Source: an uncultured Oscillospiraceae bacterium
GTDB taxonomy: Bacteria > Bacillota > Clostridia > Oscillospirales > Oscillospiraceae
Direction: 5' to 3'
Assembly: GCA_934659425.1 (NCBI GenBank)
Contig: CAKUHU010000010.1
Coordinates: 1-44,721 of the forward strand
DNA length: 44,721 nt
Shown here: piece by piece, positions 14,222-22,866 of the stretch
Position numbering within the stretch: the stretch's first letter is position 1
Layout: each line of letters opens with the position of its first letter
Position numbers and translations under genes: made by a program
The notes under the pieces: model-generated
Database searches by the model: none
What the model was told of the DNA's origin: nothing
What the model saw: only the letters and a program-made list of their open reading frames with translations

Positions 14222-15310
14222 ATGCTATTTAGAAAGACCTACACAACACCCCCGGCAAGCATTTTGCCAGATCACGAGAGCAAACAGGCCGAGGAAATAT
14301 ACAGCGGGGAAGACCTTGCACAAATTCTTTCTTCAAAAGTCCCGTGTTCCTTTGTTCGTGCTGTGGTAGCGCCGCAACTGGTAAGCTACCATTTTGCACT
14401 TGAAAACCCGTTAGAGCTGCCGAAAGTGAAGCGCGTATTAGAAGGTGTTTCCGCTATCCTTCACACAGAAGTGAAGCAGACAAGCAGCGATATAGCCCAC
14501 TTTGCACTTGAAATCCCACGGGGGGACAGATCAACGCTTTATTTCAAACAGGCGCTTCTAACAAAAGACTTTGACCGGGCGGCGGGGCTTTCGGCGCTGT
14601 TCGGCGTGGATACGCTCAACCGGCCTTTAGTGGTGAATATTCAGAGCTTGCCCCATGCGTTAATTGGCGGCACCACGGGCGGCGGTAAATCCGTTCTGTT
14701 GAACTCTATCGCCGTAAGCCTGCTATTTAAGCACACCCCCGAAACCCTGCAATTTATCATCATCGACCCGAAACAAGTAGAGTTCTCAGGCTTTGCCGGT
14801 CTTCCTCATTTGCTCCGGCCTGTTGTGACTGACCCATATTTAGCAATAGACACGCTTGCAAATGTCTGTGATATGATCGACCAGAGATATAAACGAATGG
14901 CGGCGCACAGAGTAAAGAACGCTGCCGAAATGGGTTTGCCCTCTGTGGTGGTCATGATTGACGAGCTTGCCGACCTGATTATTTTAGGCAAGAAACCCGT
15001 TGAAACCGCTATTGTTCGTATTGCTCAACTTGGCAGAGCTGCCGGAGTCCATTTGATCGTAGCCACACAGCAGCCAACCGTAAATGTTGTTACCGGTCTT
15101 ATTAAAGCAAATATCCCGTGCCGCATAGCCTTAAAAACGGCAACCGTGAGCAATTCAATGGTTATTCTTGATAGCAAAGGAGCCGAAAAGCTGACCGGCA
15201 AAGGGGACGCTTTATTAAAGCTCCCGGACAGAACAACGCCGATCAGATTTCAAGCCCCTTTGATTGAAAGTGCAGATATAGCCCCCGTAATAAAATATTG
15301 GTCGAAATGA
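14222..15310 (+). CDS. FtsK/SpoIIIE-type DNA translocase of a mobile element
   Basis: 362 aa. Residues ~1-130 resemble the FtsK beta subdomain; the RecA-like alpha motor has Walker A GGTTGGGKS (~150), Walker B VVMIDELADL (~245), LGRAAGVHLIVATQQP and the closing GAEKLTGKGDALL segment. Such motors pump double-stranded DNA; in integrative elements they act in conjugative transfer (TcpA/Tra) or in DNA handling. It lacks the N-terminal membrane domain of cellular FtsK and a C-terminal gamma domain, so it is a minimal motor. Start 14222 is chosen for AAAGGAG 8 nt upstream. No relaxase or mating-channel gene follows; a terminator comes 11 bp later. Confidence 0.88.
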   Translation: MLFRKTYTTPPASILPDHESKQAEEIYSGEDLAQILSSKVPCSFVRAVVAPQLVSYHFALENPLELPKVKRVLEGVSAILHTEVKQTSSDIAHFALEIPRGDRSTLYFKQALLTKDFDRAAGLSALFGVDTLNRPLVVNIQSLPHALIGGTTGGGKSVLLNSIAVSLLFKHTPETLQFIIIDPKQVEFSGFAGLPHLLRPVVTDPYLAIDTLANVCDMIDQRYKRMAAHRVKNAAEMGLPSVVVMIDELADLIILGKKPVETAIVRIAQLGRAAGVHLIVATQQPTVNVVTGLIKANIPCRIALKTATVSNSMVILDSKGAEKLTGKGDALLKLPDRTTPIRFQAPLIESADIAPVIKYWSK

Positions 15311-15320
15311 AGACAAGCCC

Positions 15321-15360
15321 CACCCCGTAAGGTTCAGCCAGCCTTGCGGGGTGCTTTTTT
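15321..15360 (+). terminator. Rho-independent terminator after FtsK-like gene
   Basis: CACCCCGTAAGG pairs with CCTTGCGGGGTG (one T-G pair) followed by CTTTTTTG. Confidence 0.85.
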
Positions 15361-15365
15361 GCCCT

Positions 15366-15621
15366 GTGGGGGATTTTTGCCCCCGCTGGGGGCTTTTTGG
15401 GGGCTTTTTTCGGGGCATTTTCGAGAAAATCCCCCACAAAAAAGTGAGTGTTTTCAAGGCTTTCGGGGATTTTTGGGGGAATGGGGGATTATTTTTTAAG
15501 TATATACGAATGTATTATAATATAAATATATATAGGACTTCGAAAAAAAGCCCCCAATCCCCCATTTTCCCCCCACTTGACCCTTTCGGGCTGAACTTGT
15601 TGATAAATAGTTGATAAATTG
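15366..15621. other. G-tract-rich intergenic region around an AT-rich core
   Basis: Non-coding. The plus strand has G-runs at 15368-15372, 15388-15392, 15399-15403, 15412-15415, 15465-15468, 15475-15479 and 15483-15487, able to form G-quadruplexes. C-runs follow at 15551-15555, 15559-15563 and 15569-15574. Between them is an AT-rich core (15489-15535, TATATACGAATGTATTATAA and similar). A GTTGATAAAT tandem repeat lies at ~15599-15620. It is a candidate origin or element boundary. No gene seen. Confidence 0.5.
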
Positions 15622-15683
15622 GGGTGAAAAGACCCTTTTGCGATTTTTGAAAATCTGAACTTTTTTTGCCATAAAAGCAAAAG

Positions 15684-15717
15684 AAAGTGCCTAATTCGTA
15701 AAGAATTAAGCACTTTT
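15684..15717 (-). terminator. Terminator of the tRNA operon
   Basis: On the minus strand AAAGTGCTTAATTC pairs with GAATTAGGCACTTT (one mismatch), followed by CTTTTGCTTTT. It begins 5 bp after the CCA end of tRNA-fMet. Confidence 0.8.
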
Positions 15718-15721
15718 CTTA

Positions 15722-15798
<77 letters not shown>

Positions 15799-15808
15799 AT
15801 GTAGATTT

Positions 15809-15896
15809 TGGTGCCGGAGACCGGAGTCGAACCGGCACGTTCTTTTGGAACACAGGATTTTAAGTCCCGGGCGTCTACCAATTCCGCCACTCCGGC
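15809..15896 (-). tRNA. tRNA-Leu (TAA)
   Basis: 88 nt with encoded CCA. Acceptor GCCGGAG pairs with CTCCGGC; the anticodon loop CTTAAAA gives TAA; the long variable arm TGTTCCAAAAGAACG marks a class II tRNA; T-loop GGTTCGACTCC. First gene of a two-tRNA operon. Confidence 0.97.
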
Positions 15897-15927
15897 ATGG
15901 ATGGCACGGGCTCTTAATTGCTTATCT

Positions 15928-15956
15928 ACTATACCACAGCTTATGTAAGGTGTCAA
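15928..15956 (-). promoter_or_regulatory. tRNA operon promoter
   Basis: On the minus strand TTGACA (15951-15956), 17-nt spacer, TATAGT (15928-15933), ending ~31 nt before tRNA-Leu. Confidence 0.85.
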
Positions 15957-16049
15957 GAAAAAATTCCGAGGGCAGGGCAAACTTTTTCTGTATACCTTTA
16001 AATGAAGCTGCATAGAATGGGAAAGATTGAGCATAGAGAAGGGGGTGCT

Positions 16050-16154
16050 ATGGTGGAGGAAAAAGTTCTGCCCGGCGGGTGTGAGAGGGAAAAGGGAGAT
16101 GTAGATGATTTGATTTTTCCCGATCAGGCTTTGCCCATTCCCAGCAGCCGGTAA
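16050..16154 (+). CDS. Possible 34-aa small protein
   Basis: A short ORF (MVEEKVLPGGCEREKGDVDD then LIFPDQALPIPSSR) with GAAGGGGGTG just before its ATG, followed 11 nt later by a clear terminator. The product is acidic with one cysteine and no membrane segment. The ORF-plus-terminator arrangement in the 370-bp tRNA-prfB gap suggests an expressed unit, but the family is not recognised. Confidence 0.4.
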   Translation: MVEEKVLPGGCEREKGDVDDLIFPDQALPIPSSR

Positions 16155-16164
16155 AAGACTCAAG

Positions 16165-16187
16165 ACCGCCCAAACGGGCGGTTTTTG
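16165..16187 (+). terminator. Rho-independent terminator upstream of prfB
   Basis: ACCGCCC (16165-16171) pairs with GGGCGGT (16176-16182), then TTTTG. Confidence 0.8.
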
Positions 16188-16264
16188 TGTATGTTTTCCT
16201 TTACAATCTGAGAACTTTTAGATATAATAAAAGCCCTTGAAACTTACGAATGTGGGTGTGGAAC

Positions 16265-17386
16265 ATGCTTCAATTTGATGAATATAAGGTCAAGCTCAAT
16301 AACCTGAGGCCTGCCTTGACTGAATTGAGCCAAGCTCTGGATCTGAATGCCGCCCGGCGGGAGCTGGAGATGCTGGAGTCGGAGAGTGCCAGCGAGGGCT
16401 TTTGGGACAACCTGGAGAAATCTCAGAAGGCTACCCGGCGAATGAATGCTCTCCGTTCCAAGCTGGAGAAGCAGGCCAGGCGGGAGCAGGAGTGGGATGA
16501 CCTCATGACCCTCTGTGAGATGGGCAACGAAGAGGAGGATGATTCCCTTCTGCCCGAGCTGGAGGAGGGCTATGCCAAGCTGGAGAGCGAGATGGAGGAG
16601 GCTCGGCTGTCCACCCTGCTCACGGGAGAATATGACGCATCCAACGTGATATTGACCATCCACGCCGGCGCTGGCGGTACAGAGGCCCAGGACTGGGCTC
16701 AGATGCTCATGCGGATGTATACCCGCTGGGCTGAACGCCACGGCTTTGAGTGCAAAGTGGCCGATGTGGCCGACGGGGACGAGGCGGGTATCAAGTCGGC
16801 CACCATCATGATCGAAGGGGAGAACGCCTATGGTCACTTGAAGAGTGAGCACGGCGTCCACCGGCTGGTCCGGGTGTCTCCCTTTGACGCCAACGCCCGG
16901 CGGCAGACCTCTTTTGCCGCCCTGGAGGTCATGCCCGAGATCGAGGACGATGTGGAGGTGGAGATTCGCCCCGAGGACATCGAGATGCAGGTCTACCGCT
17001 CCTCCGGCGCCGGCGGCCAGCATATCAACAAGACCTCCTCTGCTGTCCGGCTCATCCATAAGCCCACGGGCGTGGTGGTGGCCTGCCAGACCGAGCGCAG
17101 CCAGTTTCAGAACAAGGAGACGTGTATGAAGATGCTCCGCTCCAAGCTGGTGCAGATGAAGATGGAGGCCCACGCGGAGAAGATCTCCGATATCAAAGGT
17201 GTCCAGATGAAGATCGAGTGGGGCAGCCAGATCCGCTCCTATGTCTTTATGCCCTATCAGCTGGTGAAGGACAACCGGACAGGGTACGAGACCAGCAATG
17301 TGAACGGTGTCATGGACGGAGACCTGGATGGATTCATCAATGCCTATCTGAAGTGCGCCGCTACCGGAAACTGGGTAAGTAAATAA
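16265..17386 (+). CDS. prfB: Peptide chain release factor 2
   Basis: 373 aa, normal for RF2, which reads UGA and UAA stop codons in the ribosome and triggers peptide release. The helical N-terminal domain (~1-110) is followed by the core with HAGAGGTEAQDWA and the catalytic GGQ loop (SSGAGGQHINK, ~residues 248-258). The SPF-type tripeptide region is present (VSPFDA). Start 16265 is chosen by alignment with other RF2 proteins; an in-frame ATG at 16250 adds five residues. Many bacterial prfB genes carry an in-frame TGA with CTTTGAC around codon 25; here that site reads CTGGAT and the frame is continuous, so the autoregulatory frameshift is absent. Confidence 0.96.
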   Translation: MLQFDEYKVKLNNLRPALTELSQALDLNAARRELEMLESESASEGFWDNLEKSQKATRRMNALRSKLEKQARREQEWDDLMTLCEMGNEEEDDSLLPELEEGYAKLESEMEEARLSTLLTGEYDASNVILTIHAGAGGTEAQDWAQMLMRMYTRWAERHGFECKVADVADGDEAGIKSATIMIEGENAYGHLKSEHGVHRLVRVSPFDANARRQTSFAALEVMPEIEDDVEVEIRPEDIEMQVYRSSGAGGQHINKTSSAVRLIHKPTGVVVACQTERSQFQNKETCMKMLRSKLVQMKMEAHAEKISDIKGVQMKIEWGSQIRSYVFMPYQLVKDNRTGYETSNVNGVMDGDLDGFINAYLKCAATGNWVSK

Positions 17387-17402
17387 ACAACGTAAAAATA
17401 GA

Positions 17403-17432
17403 GGGGCACAGCCAAGCAGCTGTGCCCCTTTG
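17403..17432 (+). terminator. Terminator after prfB
   Basis: GGGGCACAGC (17403-17412) pairs with GCTGTGCCCC (17419-17428), then TTTGTC. Confidence 0.85.
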
Positions 17433-17503
17433 TCTTGTCTAAACGGTGCCAGACGGGACTGGTTTGCGGAGAACGCAGGAAAAATGAATCTCCGGCAGCC
17501 GAA

Positions 17504-17856
17504 TCACCTCTCCAAAGCAGCTTTGCTGGCCGCCTCCACAGAGGCATCTCCATCTGCTTCAAACTTTGCCGGGATGGGGAGGTGGTACTTCTCTGCAATC
17601 TTGTCTGCGGCAAAGCAGAAGGTATCCGGGTGCCGCTGACGGCCCCCTTGCAGCCGCCATGATTGGTGTCCAGAAACTTTTCCACAGCGGGAGGGATGAT
17701 GCCCACACCATCTGTGTAAGTGGTGAGGATATAGGCTTCCGTCACCGCTTTTTCTCCAGAGGTGATCTTGAGGGTATCTGCAGCCAAAAGACGGCCTGCC
17801 GGTTTTTGGACGATTCCCGTGCGGGAGGCATAGACCAGCTTCGTGTTAAAATCCAT
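17504..17856 (-). pseudogene. nrdI: Frameshifted NrdI-like flavodoxin remnant
   Basis: From 17856 the frame reads like NrdI, the flavodoxin that activates class Ib ribonucleotide reductase: KLVYASRTGIVQK, then AYILTTYTDGVGIIPPAVEK, FLDTNHGGCKGAVSG. Near 17635-17645 the frame breaks: the expected continuation (DTFCFAADKIAEKY, then HLPIPAKFEADGD) is in another frame and ends at 17504. The 353-nt total is not a multiple of three. No nrdE/nrdF gene is adjacent. Either a genuine single-base deletion near a GC-rich run or a sequencing error explains it. Similarity was judged by eye; another small flavodoxin is possible. Confidence 0.6.
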
Positions 17857-18035
17857 CCTTTCCTGAACCACGGATAGCAAACACTAACCGCGAAGATCAT
17901 ATCATGGCTGCGGGGCAAAGTTAACGAAAAGCGGGCAATGGGGCAAACAATGTCCCGGCATGGAGACGGTGCGTGGGACGAAACGCTGCGTTTGGGAGAA
18001 AACAGGCATTTTACAAAAATCTGCCCTTCTGCCGC

Positions 18036-18064
18036 TTGTCTTTTTAGGACGTTTTTGCTACAAT
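18036..18064 (+). promoter_or_regulatory. Promoter of the nucleotidase gene
   Basis: TTGTCT (18036-18041), 17-nt spacer ending in TGC, TACAAT (18059-18064): an extended -10 promoter ~70 nt before the start codon. Confidence 0.65.
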
Positions 18065-18133
18065 GATAAATATCAAATGTCGGATTTTATGTATCTCCGG
18101 CAAATTACACAAAAGGAAAAGGTGGAATGTCCC

Positions 18134-20260
18134 ATGAAGAAGAGCAAAAAGTTCCTGTCCCTGGCGCTCTCTCTGGTCATGGCCCTCTCCCTGGCTGTCC
18201 CCGCGATGGCCGCAGAGGATGAGGCTCCCGCTGAAGAGACCGTCACCCGGTATGCGGTGCCCGCCGACGTGAAGGGCAGTGTTGTGATCCTGCACTCCAA
18301 CGACGTTCACGGTGCTATCGACGGCTATGCCAAGATGGCCGCATTAAAGGCCATGTATGAGAAGGCCGGTGCCAGTGTGGTCGTGGCGGATGCCGGCGAC
18401 TACATTCAGGGCGAGACCTCCGTCAGCGTCAGCCAGGGCAAGACGGCTGTAGAGCTGATGAACATGGTGGGCTACAGTGTGGTGACGCTGGGCAACCATG
18501 AGTTCGACTACGGCTATGCGAACATCAAGACTCTGGAGGAAGGGGCCCGGTTCGAGATCCTGGCGGCCAATATCCTCTTCGAGGGCAAGCCTGCTTTTGG
18601 TACCCACACGATTGTGGAGGCGGGCGGTAAGAAGATCGGCTTCTTTGGCCTGGATACTCCTGAAGCCGCTACCAAGGCTCACCCTGCGAAGATCCAGGGC
18701 GTGACCTTCCTGAGCGGTGAGGATATGTATGCCTGCGCACAGGAGCAGGTGGATGCCTTGAAGGCTGAGGGCGCCGATGTCATCATCTGCTTGGGTCACC
18801 TGGGCATTGATGAGGAGACCGCTGCCACTGCCAACCGTTCTATCGACCTGCTGGCTGAAGTGACCGGTATTGATGTGTTCATCGACGGTCATTCCCACTC
18901 CACAGAGGAGGAGTTGGCTGCGGAGATCGGCGAAGACCGCAAGGTGGGTGGCACTGTGGTCACCTCTACCGGCACCAAGTTTGCCAATATTGGTGTTGTT
19001 ACCATCAAGGATGACGGCATCACCACCGAGTGCGTGGATACTGCGCTGATCGATGTGGCTGAGGATGATCCTATCCTGGCCCGAGCTGCTGAGATTAAGG
19101 CTGAGATCGAAGCCGATTACGGTGCCGTTTTTGCCACAAGCGAAGTGGAGCTCAATGGCAAGAAAGAGCCCGGCAACCGTACGGAAGAGACCAACAACGG
19201 TGATTTAATTACCGATGCTATGATTTGGCTGGCCACGAAGGATGACCTGGGCGTGCCCGCTGAGAATGTGGTAGCCATTACCAACGGCGGCGGCATCCGC
19301 GCTGCGATCAAAGTGGGTGATGTGACCAAGAACGACATCAACACAGTTTTGCCCTTCGGCAATACCGTGGCGATCGACTATGTCACCGGCACTGTTCTGT
19401 TGGAGGCTCTGGAAGCTTCTACTTTCTGCACTCCCAGCGCCATTGGCGGCTTCCCCCAGGTAGCCGGCATTGACTTCACCGTAAATGTTGGTATGGCCTA
19501 TGATGCAGGTGACCTGTATCCCGGTACCACCTATGCCGCTCCTGCTTCCATCAACCGGGTGACCATCAACTCCATCAATGGCAAGGAATTTGATCCTGAG
19601 GCCACTTATGCCGTGGTTACCAACGACTTCGTGGCCGCTGGAGGCGACACCTATTACGCTTTCTCCGTCTCTGACCGTATCACCGATACCGGTGTGCCTC
19701 TGGATGAGGCTGTGATGCAGTATATTACTGACGTGCTGGGCGGTGTCATTTCTGCTGAGAAGTATGGCAAACCTGCCGGCCGGATCACCATTGTCAACCG
19801 TCCTGCCGATCTGGATGCGGACGCTTGGTGGTACGAGGCCGCCGTGGCCTGTCTGGATTCCAAGGTCATGAAGGGCACTGATAAGGGCTTTGAGGCCGAT
19901 GCCAACATCACTGCCGCTACTGTCTACCAGACCTTCTACAACATGGAGGGCAATCCTGCCGCCGCTGAGGGCGACAAGGTCCTGGAGATGCCTGAGGGCG
20001 CTTGGTATGCCGACGCCATGAACTGGGCCGCCAACAATGGCCTCTTTGAAGGGGAAAGCTACAATGAGGATGCCGTCATCAGCCGCGGTGAGATCCGTGA
20101 GCTGCTGGACGTTTACTGTGAGCTGAAGGGCATCGACGGCACCAGCCTGATGGTGGGCAACGAGAATGGCGATCTGATGCTGGACAAAGAGCTGAGCCGG
20201 GGGGAGTTCGCTCAGGTGTTGGTGAACCTGTCCAAGGCCGACAAGATCGAGAAAGATTAA
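18134..20260 (+). CDS. SLH-anchored 5'-nucleotidase / 2',3'-cyclic phosphodiesterase family protein
   Basis: 708 aa. Signal peptide MKKSKKFLSLALSLVMALSL with AMA-AE cleavage directs export. The N-terminal metallophosphatase domain has LHSNDVHG (~residue 55), GDYIQGE, GNHEFDYG (~119) and GHSHS (~255); the C-terminal substrate domain has NGGGIRAAI (~383). Together they are the UshA/YfkN architecture that hydrolyses extracellular nucleotides to nucleosides and phosphate. From ~residue 560 come S-layer homology repeats (AWWYEAAVACLDSKVMKG, GAWYADAMNWAANNGLFEG) for wall attachment. Start 18134 is chosen for the signal peptide and the AAGGTGG upstream. Monocistronic, with its own promoter and terminator. 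Confidence 0.92.
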   Translation: MKKSKKFLSLALSLVMALSLAVPAMAAEDEAPAEETVTRYAVPADVKGSVVILHSNDVHGAIDGYAKMAALKAMYEKAGASVVVADAGDYIQGETSVSVSQGKTAVELMNMVGYSVVTLGNHEFDYGYANIKTLEEGARFEILAANILFEGKPAFGTHTIVEAGGKKIGFFGLDTPEAATKAHPAKIQGVTFLSGEDMYACAQEQVDALKAEGADVIICLGHLGIDEETAATANRSIDLLAEVTGIDVFIDGHSHSTEEELAAEIGEDRKVGGTVVTSTGTKFANIGVVTIKDDGITTECVDTALIDVAEDDPILARAAEIKAEIEADYGAVFATSEVELNGKKEPGNRTEETNNGDLITDAMIWLATKDDLGVPAENVVAITNGGGIRAAIKVGDVTKNDINTVLPFGNTVAIDYVTGTVLLEALEASTFCTPSAIGGFPQVAGIDFTVNVGMAYDAGDLYPGTTYAAPASINRVTINSINGKEFDPEATYAVVTNDFVAAGGDTYYAFSVSDRITDTGVPLDEAVMQYITDVLGGVISAEKYGKPAGRITIVNRPADLDADAWWYEAAVACLDSKVMKGTDKGFEADANITAATVYQTFYNMEGNPAAAEGDKVLEMPEGAWYADAMNWAANNGLFEGESYNEDAVISRGEIRELLDVYCELKGIDGTSLMVGNENGDLMLDKELSRGEFAQVLVNLSKADKIEKD

Positions 20261-20297
20261 GTCAAGGCTGATAAGGGTGAATCAGACGATAAAAAGT

Positions 20298-20332
20298 GGC
20301 CCGGGGGCAGTACATGCCCCTGGGCCCTTTTT
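20298..20332 (+). terminator. Terminator after nucleotidase gene
   Basis: GGCCCGGGGGCA pairs with TGCCCCTGGGCC (one mismatch), then CTTTTTGC. Confidence 0.85.
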
Positions 20333-20520
20333 GCAATCGTTCCCTGTTATAAAGTATTGATTTTCGTATCCTAAGGATTCTAATTGAAACATTTGTCGGG
20401 TAATGCTGCAATGTATCTTGAAATTTAAAAGGTCCCTAATCTGGCCCTGTCTCTGACCGCCCTGAAGGCCAACCTGGCTGGCTGAGGGACGGGTACTGTT
20501 TCCAGCTTTCCGCAAAAAAG
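20333..20520. other. Non-coding stretch, possible short remnant
   Basis: Between the nucleotidase and proA terminators. One plus frame reads VPNLALSLTALKANLAG and stop (~20430-20483), which looks like a gene tail but has no start. Otherwise I see nothing. Confidence 0.3.
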
Positions 20521-20550
20521 GGGCCGCTTCCAGTGGAAGCGGCCCTGATT
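20521..20550. terminator. Terminator downstream of proA
   Basis: GGGCCGCTTCC (20521-20531) pairs with GGAAGCGGCCC (20535-20545). On the minus strand the hairpin is followed by CTTTTTTGC, ending the proBA transcript; a T-run on the plus side allows bidirectional use. Confidence 0.85.
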
Positions 20551-20572
20551 TTTTTGTGCGAAGGACAGGGAC

Positions 20573-21823
20573 TTATTCCCTGACTTGCCCGCTGCCGTAG
20601 ATGACATATTTGGTGGAGGTCAGCTCCTCCAATCCCATGGGTCCCCGGGCATGGAGCTTCTGGGTGGAGATACCAATCTCCGCCCCCAGACCAAACTCGA
20701 AGCCGTCAGTGAAGCGGGTGGAGGCGTTGACATATACCGCCGCTGCGTCTATTGTATCCAAAAATTGCTGGGCAATGGTGTAGTTTTCCGTAATGATGGC
20801 CTCAGAATGGCCGGTAGAGTGGGCGGCGATGAAATCGACGGCCTCATCAAAGCCGGAGACGATCTTTACCGCCAACTGGTAGTCGCCGTACTCGCTGTCC
20901 CAGTCCTCCGCCGTGGCGGGGAGGACAAAATCCCCTAAGATCTCCCGGGCTTCCGGATCGCCGTGAAGGGTGACATCTTTCTTCTTCAGATAGTCCCAGG
21001 CCATGGGCAGGAAGTCCTCGGCCACCGCCCGGTCGATGAGCACACATTCGGCGGCGTTGCATACGGAAGGGCGGGAGCATTTGGCGTTATAAAGGATACG
21101 GGCAGCCATGTCTAAGTCGGCATCCTGGTGGACATAGATATGACAGACCCCCTCGCCGGTACGGATAACGGGGACGCGGGCATGTGCGGCCACCGAGCGG
21201 ATGAGGCCGGCTCCCCCGCGGGGGATGAGCACATCCAGATAGCCAGTCAGGTTCATCATCTCGTTGGCGCTTTCCCGGCTCACATCCTCCACCAGGGCTA
21301 CGCAGTCCCGGGGAAGTCCCACAGACTCCAGCGCATCCCGGAGGATGGAGATGACCGCCTTGTTGGAGCGGAAGGCCTCCTTGCCTCCCCGGAGAAGGAC
21401 AGCATTGCCCGACTTGAGGCAGAGAACAGCGGCGTCTACAGTGACGTTGGGGCGGGCTTCATAGATGATGCCCACTACCCCCAAGGGGACTCTGCGCCGC
21501 TCCAGCTTCAGGCCGTTGGGCCGCAGGGTGGTATTCACCACCTGGCCCACTGGATCGGGGAGAGAGGCTACTTGGCGCACTCCCTCGGCGATGCCGGCAA
21601 TGCGGTTTTCATCCAAAGCCAGCCGGTCCAAAAGGGAGGGGCGCATGCCAGAGGCTTTAGCGGCTTCCAAATCCTCTCTGTTGGCGGCCAGCCACTCCTC
21701 CTGGCGGGAGACCAGGGCGGCAGCGATGGCATTGAGTGCGCAGTTTTTCTCAGCCTGCCCGGAGACGGCCAGCCTTCGGGCGGCATGACGGGTGGCAAGG
21801 GCTTGGGTTTCGATAAGAGTCAT
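20573..21823 (-). CDS. proA: Gamma-glutamyl phosphate reductase
   Basis: 416 aa, the usual length. The enzyme reduces gamma-glutamyl phosphate to glutamate semialdehyde with NADPH, the second step of proline synthesis in the cytoplasm. An aldehyde-dehydrogenase fold is seen, with GVVGIIYEARPNVTVDAAVL, LLRGGKEAFRSN, and the catalytic cysteine in PSVCNAAE (~residue 254); the C-terminal GLGAEIGISTQKLHARGPMG is a strong family signature. The gene starts 48 bp after proB on the same strand, so the two form a proBA operon closed by the terminator at 20521-20550. Confidence 0.96.
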   Translation of the reverse strand: MTLIETQALATRHAARRLAVSGQAEKNCALNAIAAALVSRQEEWLAANREDLEAAKASGMRPSLLDRLALDENRIAGIAEGVRQVASLPDPVGQVVNTTLRPNGLKLERRRVPLGVVGIIYEARPNVTVDAAVLCLKSGNAVLLRGGKEAFRSNKAVISILRDALESVGLPRDCVALVEDVSRESANEMMNLTGYLDVLIPRGGAGLIRSVAAHARVPVIRTGEGVCHIYVHQDADLDMAARILYNAKCSRPSVCNAAECVLIDRAVAEDFLPMAWDYLKKKDVTLHGDPEAREILGDFVLPATAEDWDSEYGDYQLAVKIVSGFDEAVDFIAAHSTGHSEAIITENYTIAQQFLDTIDAAAVYVNASTRFTDGFEFGLGAEIGISTQKLHARGPMGLEELTSTKYVIYGSGQVRE

Positions 21824-21871
21824 AAAGCATCCCGCCTTTCACTGAAATGGTTTTTCCACAGGGAAAAGTTT

Positions 21872-22666
21872 TTATATTATGGATGTAAATCGAGTGCCGA
21901 TATCTTTCCCGGCAATGATGTCATAAAGGGCGTCCAGGCGCTCTGAATTGGCGATGACCATATCAATGCCGCGGGCCATGGTATAGCGGGCGGCGGTAAG
22001 CTTGGTGGACATCCCGCCGGTGCCCCACTGGGTGCCGCCTCCGCCCCCCAGGGCTTCAATCTCAGGGGTGATGGCGCTCACGCGATGGATGAGCTGGGCC
22101 GACGGATTCTTCCGGGGATCTGCGTCGTAAAGCCCATCGATGTCGGAGAGAACGATCAGCAGGTCGGCTCCGCAGAGTCCTGCCACAATGGCGGAGAGGG
22201 TGTCGTTATCGCCCAGGACCTTCTTCTGTCCGGTCTCGATTTCGGAGGAGGAGACTGAGTCATTTTCATTCACCACCGGGATACAGTCCATGGACAAAAG
22301 CGCGGCGAAGGTGCCTGAGAGATGCTCTGAGCGGATGGGATCCTCCACATCTTCGTCTGTGAGCAGGATTTGAGCCACGGTCTGGCCGTATTCTCCAAAG
22401 AATTTATCATAGAGGTGCATCAATTCGCATTGGCCGACTGCGGCTGCCGCCTGCTTCTGCCGCAGCTCAGTGGGACGGTTTTTCATCCCCAATTTGCCGG
22501 CACCTACGCCGATGGCACCGGAGGATACCAATATCACCTGATGCCCCATGTTTTTCAAATCGGAAAGTACCCGTGCCAGTGCATCCATCCGGCGAAGGTT
22601 GATGCCTCCCCCTGACCGAAGGAGGGTGGAGGTGCCCACCTTCACCACCAGCCGTTGTGTGTCCAT
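21872..22666 (-). CDS. proB: Glutamate 5-kinase, short form without PUA domain
   Basis: 264 aa. It phosphorylates glutamate with ATP, the first and normally proline-inhibited step of proline synthesis. The amino-acid kinase fold shows VVKVGTSTLLR (N-terminus), LVSSGAIGVG, NENDSVSS, FGDND-like LGDNDTLSAIVAG, SDIDGLYDADPR and GTGGMSTKLTAAR. It ends after the kinase domain; longer homologues (~367 aa) carry a C-terminal PUA domain that is missing here, as in several Clostridia. Upstream of its ATG, TATGATATAAAATCATA is a dyad near the likely promoter. First gene of proBA. Confidence 0.95.
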   Translation of the reverse strand: MDTQRLVVKVGTSTLLRSGGGINLRRMDALARVLSDLKNMGHQVILVSSGAIGVGAGKLGMKNRPTELRQKQAAAAVGQCELMHLYDKFFGEYGQTVAQILLTDEDVEDPIRSEHLSGTFAALLSMDCIPVVNENDSVSSSEIETGQKKVLGDNDTLSAIVAGLCGADLLIVLSDIDGLYDADPRKNPSAQLIHRVSAITPEIEALGGGGGTQWGTGGMSTKLTAARYTMARGIDMVIANSERLDALYDIIAGKDIGTRFTSII

Positions 22667-22866
22667 ACACCTTATGCTCCCTTCTATTTTCGCATATGAT
22701 TTTATATCATAACATATTTGTGGAGAGAAACAAAGAGGGAGGAAGAAAATCTTAGAGCCGTGAAACGGCTTTTAGGGAAAATGTGAGAAAAAAGGGGAAA
22801 ATGTGCGAAATTTTTGCAAAGAGGAAAGAAAACTGCACAATTTTTTTCCTGTCTGTGCAAATTTGG

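Noticed and set aside
15366..15490. CRISPR-like array from the regular G-runs
   Set aside because: Spacing is irregular, repeats are only five bases long and no cas gene is present.
1..15700. Diversity-generating retroelement or toxin-antitoxin system in the mobile block
   Set aside because: No reverse transcriptase, no template/variable repeat pair and no recognisable toxin-antitoxin pair was found.
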